Shown: positions 22,111-32,500 of the stretch, in pieces
How positions within the stretch are numbered: position 1 is the stretch's first letter
Layout: each line of letters opens with the position of its first letter
DNA from: Canna indica
Taxonomy: Eukaryota > Streptophyta > Magnoliopsida > Zingiberales > Cannaceae
Assembly (NCBI GenBank): GCA_034359265.1
Contig: CP136893.1
Span: forward strand, 16,745,001-16,809,000
Length of the DNA stretch: 64,000 nucleotides
Direction of reading: 5' to 3'
The notes under the pieces: generated by a model
What the model was told of the DNA's origin: nothing
What the model saw: only the letters and a program-made list of their open reading frames with translations
Databases searched by the model: none
Made by a program: the position numbers and the translations under genes

Positions 22111-22930
22111 CCGTGAGATTTTGATTAATTGTATTTTGTTTATATTTTGATACTTGGTTGTATATAGATGATATTTTGATAATTGTTTGTCTCCGGTTTG
22201 AGGCTGATATTGATGATATTTATGTAAAACTTGTATGTTTGGTTTCAAATGCATGCGTATGATGTTTTCTGATTTTAATATGTGATTGAAAATAGTTTGT
22301 AGTCGATATATCATTATATATAGGAATTTATAAAATTTTCAGTATTTTCAGTTATAGGATACACCTTTAGCCACGACTTACCCACGGTTCACTGTCACTA
22401 AGCGATGGCTGAAAGCTTATCGTAAATGATGGATGGTCTCGGCAGCACCAAATATAATAGTTGTTAATAATATCACCGACGGGACTGAGCCGTGGCTGAT
22501 GGTTGGTATCAGTGATAGCCGCCTAAAGCCGTCACTAATGGTTTTTATTCAGCGACAGCGGACGCGGCTGTCGCTGATGATTACTTGTGACGGCCAAGCA
22601 CAGTCGTCACAACTTATCTGAGATGCGCGCATCAGTGACGACGGTTTGCCATAGTTGACGCCGTCCGTGATATCTATCACTCGACGGTTCAGCCACAGTC
22701 TGAGCCGTTGGTGATGACGACAATTCTAGTAGTGTCCGTGGAACCAAACACACTTCGACAAGGGCATCATCGTCGGGCTTCTCGACACTGGGATATTTCC
22801 CGACCACCCTTCCTTCAGCGGCCAGGAGATGCCGCCGCCACTGACTAAATGGAAAGGGCAGTGCAACTTCAACGCTTCAAGCTGCAACAACAAGCTCATC
22901 GAAGCAAGATCATTCATCTTCGAATCGACG

Positions 22931-23554
22931 ACTTCTTCGATTGATGACTTCGTGTCAGATGGCAGATGCCCAGGCGACATCAGCCATCTGTTGATGTCGC
23001 CTGGGCATCAGCGATCGTTGGTGCGACCTCGCTACGATGCTGCTGCCGACGTCGGCGACGACGTAGAAGAAGAAGGTTTAACGATGGGAGAGGAGAACTC
23101 ACGATTTTCTTTCTCTCCGTACGGTACTGTGCGACATAAGGAATTAGGATGAATAATAGGTTTTAAAATATGAAGGGTAATAAGGTCATTTTAAGTCTTT
23201 ACCAAAGTAACATGCTCTTGTTACTCCAATTTGGAGTAACAAAAAAATAGACTCGGTGTACTGTACCAAGATAAATTTTTATCCCGTAATTGGTATATTT
23301 TTGCAAACGAAGATCGAACAACATATGTTGTTATGTGCTGTACCTTAAAATATTGCGAAACGAACGGACCCTATATCTAATCCTATCAATCTCTATTCTA
23401 CGAAGCAAATATGTCCTTATAGTTTTGGCAATAAATTATAAAGTGTTCAATGATATTCCCAAAATTCTCTTTTTATTTTATGAAAAAAATGGAATATGTG
23501 AGGGCTATATTGGAATTTGAATTAATTCGTATACTAATATGATTATATCAATTT
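22931..23554 (+). other. Non-subtilase filler and MORC upstream region
   Basis: Right after the subtilase match ends there is an 18-bp perfect hairpin (22965-23009, stem gatgcccaggcgacatca, 9-nt loop). A frame then continues to 23150 without recognised similarity, followed by AT-rich DNA. 23155-23371 holds the proposed right end of the hAT-like element. 23380-23554 is the immediate upstream region of MORC exon 1. No clear TATA box is seen. Confidence 0.4.
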
Positions 23555-26500
23555 ATGGATTTTTCTGCCAACGAACCGCCAGTTTACGGCACCAAGTCCG
23601 ACTCGCTTGCTGCAATCCCTAATACTTCGTTCCGTTTCGCCTTTAATCTTACCTCGCTACCGATGACGACGAGCACTTCTGCTGACGACGACGAAGTGGT
23701 GGTCCTTGTATCACCGCCCGACGGCGGCGTCAATCAGGAACGCCCATCCGCACTCTTGGTGGTAGACGAACTGCAACAACGGCCCCGCACTCTTGAATGC
23801 CGCAACTTCTGGAAAGCAGGGGCGTGTGAAGTTTCATCAGGACCCTCGTCTCGTGCCCAGCACGGTTCGTCTTCTCCCTTCTCTTATTGCAGAAGAAAGA
23901 AGTTCCCCCCTTTCTTCGTTGGTGTTTTGGTTCTGCTTTTGATGTTTTCTTTTGCTGCAGCCTCGCTTGAATCATCTGATTTTGATCGGGCACGCGTTCA
24001 CCCTAAGTTCTTGCACACCAACGCTACGTCGCACAAGTGGGCTTTTGGTGGTATGCCCCCTGTTGTTAATTTTCTATTTGATGAAAGCCGCATAATATGG
24101 GTAGGATGATTGACATCATTGGCGAGGTTGGCAGCACTTTATATGCTAGTAGTACTTGTGGCTCTCAGGCGCCCCTTTATCTCAAATTATTTATAAATTA
24201 GAGCTAGCTATTAAAGGTTTTAAGTCCTTCTAGCTTAAAACTTGAAGTAGGTAGTGGACATTATCATTTGTAACTATGTAATTGTTATCATGGAATATTA
24301 ATTGTGAAAAAGATAAAAAAAATTAAACTGCTTCATCCCAATTCGAGTATTGTATATAGCCATATACTAATATATTTTTGTATACTATGTTTGATGGTAA
24401 ACAACTTTCAAAATCGTACTTATACATCAAGTAGGTTATTTTAGGTTCCAATATAACCCAAAATATATTGTAAGAAAGAATGACCATAATACACTCAGAA
24501 TCTATAACATTAATGAAAAATCGAAGCCATACTTGACATGGCTCAAGTGGTTAAGTTTACATATATTAGACCTAATGTTAACCTCCACTTGCCCCAACAA
24601 CTTTGGTCATGGTGTCTGATACTTCGAGGCTTTGGCTAACTTAGTAGTACTTCAGGCGATACATTTTTCACTTCACTTCAGTATAAACATGACTCTTGAA
24701 TGAATTTGATCTGTTTGATCTTGTCTGTGAATATTTTTGGATATCTTGGATCTGTGCTTCTCATTTCAGATGAATTTATAGACTTTTGAAATGCATGTAA
24801 GAATGCCGAGGCTTAGAATTATTTGCTTGATATAATATCACATTCAATTATTGTTCCATACTGTCTGATACAGCACTACCTAGCCATATATAAAGGGCCA
24901 TTACGGCATTACCACAGTGTTCGCTCGTATTGGGCAGGATAGACTTTCTTGTAACTTTTTTAGTTTTGTGTTAAGCAGAATGGCATTCACTGTCATCATA
25001 TCAATCTAGTCCTATATATGCCTAGTAGTGTTGTTATCCTCTCCCTCGAAAAACAGCACCTCATTCATTATAGGGCTTACTCCTAGTTGCTTCTTCTTTC
25101 AGATCTCCTATTTGGGCAACATATTTATTTACAAATTTGGATAATAATCTATCGACTTTGTAAGTGCTTAAGGTTGCAATTGCTAATTAGTAATATAGTG
25201 AGGTATAAAAGAAAAATGAAACAAAGATAGATATAAATGAGAATAAGTTGAATCTATAGTTTGCAATTAATAGCTCTCCGGTGTTGGATTCTGTGACATA
25301 TCTACATTCTTTTTGCTTGAGAAGTTGTTGTCTAAGAATACAAATGCATATATTGGTCTTTTTCTCTAATAGTTCAAGCTTTTTCAAAAGTCGGTCACTT
25401 CAATCAAATTTAACATGGTATTAAAGCAAGAGGTACTGACTTCGAATCCTCTATCCTCCTAGGCGTATCATCAATATTTTTTTTCAAAATACCTCCACTT
25501 CGATTAAGTTGATCATGTGTTTAGCGTGCGTCAGTCTCCTTAAGTTTACCCCCTTGCATGTGAAAGGAGAATGTTAATAATATAAATGCATAAATTAGTC
25601 TTTTGCTTAACAACTTAAGCTTTAGGAAAAGTTGCTCACCCAATCAAATGTAACAGGAAATAACATGGTAACTGCATTAATTATTGTCCATTTTCAGCAT
25701 CCACTTTATGTTATGGAACCTTTCATCCTATGCCTTTAGTTTGTCCAAGAAATATGTTTTCAACTAATTTCTGCTAACATTGCCCAAGAAATAACCTTAT
25801 GCCTTTCAGGTTAGTTGTGCCAAAAAATGTTCTGTAATTAATGATCTTATGTATATATTCTGCAAATTTTTTATAACGTATTTGTATGTAATGGATTCTG
25901 ATTGGCATTGTTTTCCCTGTGTTTTATGCAGCTATTGCTGAACTTCTGGATAATGCCGTTGATGAGGTATCCATGTTATCTTGCTACTTATACAATCAAA
26001 TTTGTCAAATGAATGCCACATTTTTATTTTTAACATTTTTCTAGTTTATATGGCTGCTTTGTGGAAATGCTTTGAAGAATTTTGTTCTGAAAGGCTTGCA
26101 CAGTTTGAATTTTTAAGTATTTAAAATATCCCATTTTATTGTTTGATTTTCCAGATTCAAAATGGTGCAACATTTGTAAAAGTTGATAAGATCAACAACT
26201 TGAAGGATAACAGCCCTATGTTGGTTTTTCAAGGTACCTGGTATTAGCATTATGATTAATGTTCTTATCCAAGTAGGCTCATAAGTAATTGATCATTGGC
26301 TAATTTGTTTCTGAATTTGGTAATATCCTAGTAAAGCGAGAATAGGATATATGGTTACCTGAAGGTGTATCCCTGAAAATTTCTTTTCTTATCCAAAATT
26401 TGCTGACTGAAATCTTTTTGATTTGGGTATAAATTTACTGTACCTGTATTAATTTTTTTAATTGGGTCTTAAGGCTTTATGTTTTATCTTTCTATTTTTT

Positions 26501-29500
26501 CCTTTTTTTCCCTCACTTTTTGTCGTTTTCCTGTCGTAGGAACATTAGTCATTAGTGTAAAATTGGTATCTATGTCTATTTGTTTAAATGACCACAAGTG
26601 TTGTTAGGGGTTTTAATGCAAGAGCAATCATCTGAATCAGCTGATTTAATGTAGACATTTATATGGTTCTTCTCCAATATTTGAGCCCTTTTTGCACCCA
26701 CTGCAAGAGTTACAACCTACAACATATAGGTAGAAGTTTTGTTTGTTGGTTTTCTGACTTTAATGAAGACGAGCTTTGTAGATAATGGAGGGGGCATGGA
26801 CCCTGAAGGTATTCGGCGATGCATGAGCCTTGGTTTTTCTTCAAAGAGATCAAAGACAACCATTGGCCAGTGTAATTACAACCTTTTCAAGTTTAACTTG
26901 TGTTTTTTTTTTGTAATGCATTTGCTTTTGAATAATTCAGGTGCACTAATTTATTTATGTAAAATGTTCTGAGGCGGTTTATTAATATGAATATCACATA
27001 GTAGACTGGACTATTTAGGAATGACCTTTGCCTTGTTAATCCATTATTTACTACTAACTGAGCTAGTTCATTTCCATAAAATAACTTGAAGATTACGTTT
27101 TTGTTTGTTTGTTGTCTCATAAGCATAAATGCTTAGGAGAATCCATACTGCAATTGAGAATGGCAGGGTAACCAACTAAGCTTGTTATAATCATTTGTTT
27201 AATTTATTGAATGACTAAGGGGGTCTCCTACTTTAAAAGAATTCCATTTCCATAGCTTTTGAGTTAGAATATGGTAGTTGTCTTAGTTTTGGTGAAGGAT
27301 CTTTATGCTATTGCCAGGTATGTTACTTTTCATGATATTATCAAAGGTAAATGATACTTGTGCCTCCATGTCATACATATATTCTCGAAATACTAGCTAT
27401 AATAATAGCATCATCTGCACTTTGTGGTTGCTGTTTTTGTACTAATATTAACACCCCAGTTATTTGAATATGGACGACAGATGAATAGTACTTAGTTCAT
27501 TGCAATTAAATGTTTACTTAGGTTATCAAATGCTACTTTATTTGCTATTGTCATTTCTGTTTCTAATTCTACAGATGGCAATGGCTTCAAAACAAGTACC
27601 ATGAGATTGGGTGCTGATGCAATTGTATTCAGTTGTACTAATCGTGGAAGGTAAAGTTTTTTTAGTTTGGAGTTTGTTGCCATCATGCCACATCATCAGT
27701 AAAGTTTCATCTTATGTCAAGTGAATTGATTTTAGTTTCTTGAAAAGGATTTGCACTGTCAATTCTCTCCTGAACTACTAGCATTTGCAATGTAATGCCA
27801 TGACAATTTATATAGGCTTTAAGCAATTCAGATCTCTAGGCTTTATGCATTAGGTTATTGCAAACAGTTCTTTTAGGTTGGCACTTTTGCAACAACATGG
27901 TGGGTTAATATTGTCGGCGGGGTTGGTTCTAATACTTTGATTTGATAAAGTAGAATCAGTGTCGAGGGTGGCCATGATTTTTTTTCAAGGAACCTGAGAG
28001 AATGAAATCAGGTTTTTGGCAGTGTTTTTTAGCCCTGCCTGGTCTGACTGCGACTGGAGCCTTAATGGCTGGCATTTCAACTAAACCTGAAGTTTTTAAA
28101 AATTGGCTGAACCCGAGAAGCCTGGGTTGGCCCAACTGACTGAGCAAACTTGGTTGCCCCAGTTTTTAACCTTTTTGTGTTTTTTATCTAAAAATTTAAT
28201 CCAATGAGATTCAAACCCCAAACTTATGGACTAGAAGTCTAGAATATGTTATTTCTACCATTAAGCTACTCCTTATCTTTGTAGTTATGTTTGGAATTCT
28301 TAATTTTAATACAATAAACTTATGCCTTTCAATACCTAATATATATTTAATCATCAATTATGAAATTAATGTTATTAGAATGATACTTCAACAACATTTA
28401 ATTGAACAATTTTATTATTGTTTATATATCTAACCTATATAATAGATTTTAAAAATATAGCATGATATGCGTTTACAGTTTGCACATGTAAGTTATGTAA
28501 CTATGTATAACTTATAAATACATAATATATTATATATGCATTCTATTGTTTAGATTCTCATAATATAATATATCATTTTCAATTTAATATTATTATATAC
28601 ATAATGTACATATGTATAAAATCTATACTATATAATATATTTTGAAAACAAATATTATTTATTACATCAGAGAGGGTAAAGTTATCCACTTGTGACCTGG
28701 AGGTCATGGGTTCGAGCCACGGAAACAACCTCTTTGCAAAAAGCAGGAGGAAGACTGCGAAGACTGCGTACACCAACCCTCCTGATTGCTTCGTGCATTG
28801 GTCACCCTTTCTTTTTACATCACCGTGTTAACCCTTCGGTCTCACCATTTGATCCTTGATTTGTTGGCCAATTTGCGTCGAGGTATGAGACAATTTTAAA
28901 AACATTGATTTTTTGGGAGGTTGAAGAGTATAATACTATCGTTCCACATTGAAAAATAATGATGATATATTGATATGAACTATATTAAAAAAATGAAAAA
29001 AAGGTATGTCTTGGGGGGGGGGGGGGAGGAGGAGGTAGTGTCACATGGTCTAAGTTGAGCATCGAAATTTTCTGCTCAAGTATAGTCATGCGCGGTGCTA
29101 ATCAGTGCACGCTTCTCTTAGCCAGCCTTCTTGCTTCAGCAGCGTTAGAGGTTTACACAATAGAAAGTCGGAACAACACATTAAGGGAAACCATTCTTGT
29201 ATTCACAAACTACTTACAAGCGTATGGACAAAAACCCTTATGCCTCAAGCATACACCTCGCCCACCAGCCCGAGGTTTGTGCTCCTCGCTCAAAGAAGCA
29301 TTTACAATAGCTTGTAGTTTGGGGTCCTTGTCCCCATCATCTCCACAGCCCTAGTATTGATTGTAGTGGACGTCATCCATATCTTTTCGATTGAACTCTG
29401 CCTTTTGTTCCACATTTCAAACTTGTTGCTCTCGTTTATTGTGAGAGACTCCTTAAAGAGATTTCGGACTTTCAAGTGGCTCCTTTGGGTGTTTGGACAT

Positions 29501-32500
29501 ATTGGGATATCAAATGAGTGATCCTTCCACCATAAGCAATGTAATCATAGTGAATGCATTGCAAGTGGTTTCTCTTTTCCAATAGCGGCAGCATTGCGAT
29601 GCTGGATCACTTTGACTCTTCGATGACATTTTGACACAGTTCCAGGATGAAATTGAAGGGAAATTGAAGGAAATAGAGAGAATGAGAGAGATTTGAAAAA
29701 AATAAGAGACTCTTGAAAGTGAGTTTAGAGAGTGGATGAAGAGGGGATCAAAACAAGGGGTTTAAGGGCTATATAGCCCTCGAAACCCCTTGTTAAAATT
29801 GGTCCCAACAGCTAACATAGTTGTTGGGTATCGATAAAAAGAAATGCTCTTATTAATATTTTTTAGCCGTTGGAGCTGTACTATCCGGTACAAGTAGTAC
29901 AACCTCTATATCACCAGGTACAATCGGTACAACCAGCTAGTATATTATATATTATATATACTTGCTGGTATGGGATTTTCAAAAAATTGGTACCTATTGC
30001 CCACACTGGGTGCCTGGGTGGTATGGTACAGTCTTTTAAACCATGCTTTTAAGAGGTAGGGTTTGCATCTTGTGCTTTTATCTTCATTTTGGATGTGAAT
30101 AAAAATAATTTTCATTTTCCTCAATCATCTTTTGTGGAACTTGGTATTCTCATTAGAACTAACCATTATTATAGTCATTTTTGATATTCTGATACCGTGG
30201 CTGTCTTCCTAGCCATATGACATTGAGCATTGGTCTGCTGTCTTATACATTTTTGAGAAGAGCAATGAAAGATGATATTATTGTTCCTATGGTAATTTCA
30301 TTGTTATTCAACCTTTCTATCTTTTTGAGATACCTATTTTCATTCAAGTCATAAACATAATGAGTCTTTTTTGCAGCTTGATTTTCAGGTGCAGAATGGT
30401 CAGATAATACCATTAATCTTGAGTTCACAAGATGAATGGGACAGTAGTTTGAAAACAATTCTTGATTGGTCTCCGTTTTCGTCTAAGGAGGAATTACTGC
30501 AGCAGGTTTTTTCTTTTGTTAACATAGTTAGCTTTGTCTACTGTCTTATATGAGGAATATTTGTTTTGTTATCCTTTCCCATACTACTATGTGAGGATTA
30601 CATCTCATACAAAATACAAGTATGACAATCAACCTGAATTGCCCATCTTTTACATTGTTGAAAAACTTCTTTTGATAGAGTTTATGTATGACTCTTTTGA
30701 AGATACTTTTGAGCACGACATATAATTGATAGATTTTGTCCTTGTACTCAGATTTGCAACCTGTATGAATATGCATAAAAACTATGTCATACTATAACCC
30801 ACTAGTACTATTTGTTCAACATTTGATAAGAATTATCATATCCCTCATTTGGTTCTAGTAACTGTTTCAGTGTGGCTTTAATGTTCATTATTTCTTTTGA
30901 AATGGGAGAAACATTTTGTTTCACATGCCTCTTTGTCATTCATAAGTTATGCGATTGAATAACTCATAATGTAAACTCCATGATTTAAGTTATCTCATTT
31001 ATCTTTGATTATTCAGTTTGAGGATATGGGGTTGCATGGAACAAAGGTATTTGTTTATAATCTGTGGATGAATGATGATGGCCTCCTGGAATTGGACTTT
31101 GATGATGACGATGAGGTACTTTATTATTCTTGGTCTTTCATCCATTTAAGTTGGTGACTAACCTCAATTCATCAGTAAGCTAATGACTATACATAGTTGG
31201 GTACAAGGATTATTGCCAAATATTTGTAGCACTAACCATACTTTGTTATTGCTGATATGTTTATATACTTGTAAATTCTTTTGATGCTTCAAGTACGAAT
31301 TCATAGGAAGTAAGGTTTAAAAAACCGCCCGAAACGGTATATACCGGCCGGTATATACCGGTTTTTGAGGATTCCGGTATTCGATATACCCGGTATTTGA
31401 AAATACCGGGTATATCATGTATATCGGGCAGTATATGCATCGTACCGCCCGGTATGAGCGGTATGATGCGATATCGGGAGAATATTGATTTTTTTTTTTT
31501 TTTTTTTTAAGAGTTAGATATAACTCTAAACAATACATAATTGATGAATAAATGCTTAAAATCAATATTCCAATGTCAGATACATGAATATTAAAAGTCA
31601 TTTTTACTGTATTAGGATTTTTCGCAGATACAAGAGAATTACATATAAGCACAGCCCAAAGGGTCTAAAATTTTTTCGGGAGGGGGCTCCGCCCCCACAC
31701 CCCCGTAGGGGGCGCTGCCCCCTTGACCCCCGCCCGCTAACCGGCTAGCGGGACCGCCGAAGACTCTGCGTAGCGCAACATAAGACTCTGCGAGGGTGTG
31801 GGGGCGGAGCCCCCTCCCGAAAAATTTTTAGACCCTTTGGGCTGTGCTTATATGTAATTCTCTTGTATCTGCGAAAAATCCTAATACAGTAAAAATGACT
31901 TTTAATATTCATGTATCTGACATTGGAATATTGATTTTAAGCATTTATTCATCAATTACGTATTGTTTAGAGTTATATCTAACTCTTAAAAAAAAAAAAA
32001 AACCGGTATGCTATTCCCGTACCGGCCCGTACCGTGTGTCGGTACGGTACGGTACCGGTACCGGCCGGTGACCGAAACCGGTACCGGTACCGAGATTTTA
32101 AACCTTGATAGGAAGTATCTAGCTTTTTATTCCATGTTCTATCAAGCCATTCACATGTCTTAATTTAATCTATTTCTGTTGTTTTTGGATTCCAAATGTT
32201 GTTCCATTTACTTTTTCCCACCAAGCAACAGTAATAATTATAACTTAGAAAGTATTCAGAATCTTACATATTCTATAAAGAGTGAATACAAGTTATATTA
32301 CATTATTACAAATAGAGGACAAGAGTAGCTCAGGATGCATCTACATAATTTTCCTTGCATAAGCATTTCAATAATTCATATTTTGTTAATGCATATCAAA
32401 AGATTAGAAAATTTAGTCCATGCCCAATCTTTGTTCAAGTTGTTGAACCATGGACTAAGATGTTGTTTTCATCTCTTTGCGCAGCGTGTTATATTATGAC

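Larger units (their letters stand above)
15398..22734 (+). mobile_element. CACTA-3, in the subtilase gene
   Basis: The left terminus is cactactagaatatatcac and the right terminus is the inverted gacaattctagtagtg. Flanks are ccc and tcc, a 3-bp duplication with one transition. Subterminal regions (15410-15780 and 22365-22730) are rich in gccacggc / gccgtcg / gccgtggc motifs, a third subfamily-specific core. It carries TNP2-like (16976-20470) and TNPA-like (20560-22110) genes on the + strand, and both retain more of their length than in the other two elements. It is the only CACTA here that still has the TNP2 3' end and acidic tail. Stops and frameshifts have silenced it. Confidence 0.92.
15024..22930 (+). 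pseudogene. Subtilisin-like serine protease (subtilase) 5' fragment, split by CACTA-3
   Basis: Exon part 1 (15024-15397) encodes a signal peptide (MAMKVLKNFSSLCLLSLILF) followed by an inhibitor I9 prodomain: AYIVHMQLPES, YAYKNVFSDFAAKLTELEL and YKLQTTHTSSFLGL. Part 2 (22738 to about 22930) resumes with HFDKGIIVGLLDTGIFPDHP, which contains the catalytic Asp in the DTG motif, and CNNKLIEARSFIFES. Using one copy of the 3-bp duplication (ccc; the right copy is now tcc) the two parts join in frame through Gly-Gly-Pro-Trp. After about 22930 the sequence no longer matches the family: the catalytic His (HGTHTAS) block, the PA domain and the Ser block are absent. The intact family is secreted, about 750 aa. 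This piece of about 190 aa cannot be active. The start was chosen for the signal peptide and the downstream similarity. Confidence 0.85.
14446..23371. mobile_element. Possible hAT-like element carrying the subtilase fragment
   Basis: The left edge reads gggtttgttcgcttcgcaa and the right edge, inverted, reads gggtccgttcgtttcgcaa (16 of 19 identical). Similarity continues inward through tttagtac / ttaaggtac. Related gttcatttcgca / attcgtttcg motifs repeat inside both ends, the layout of hAT-like elements. Flanks are taaatcta and tatatcta (7 of 8), but only if the left end is given one extra base, so the TSD is weak. If real, the element captured the 5' part of a subtilase with its promoter and was later hit by CACTA-3. 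Confidence 0.35.
27651..30212 (+). other. MORC intron 6
   Basis: This 2.6-kb intron contains an Au-type SINE (about 28665-28815), a poly-G run (about 29010-29025) and a decayed hAT copy (29040-30050). About 28190-28275 has a tRNA-like phrase (gagattcaaaccccaaactta), probably another SINE relic. The rest is AT-rich without recognised features. Confidence 0.6.

Noticed and set aside
24530..24660. Possible tRNA or SINE (tggctcaagtgg looks like an A box)
   Set aside because: No B box at the right distance and no cloverleaf can be formed.
28665..28815. tRNA gene
   Set aside because: The B box is good, but there is no acceptor stem or anticodon arm; the order of motifs is that of an Au-type SINE.
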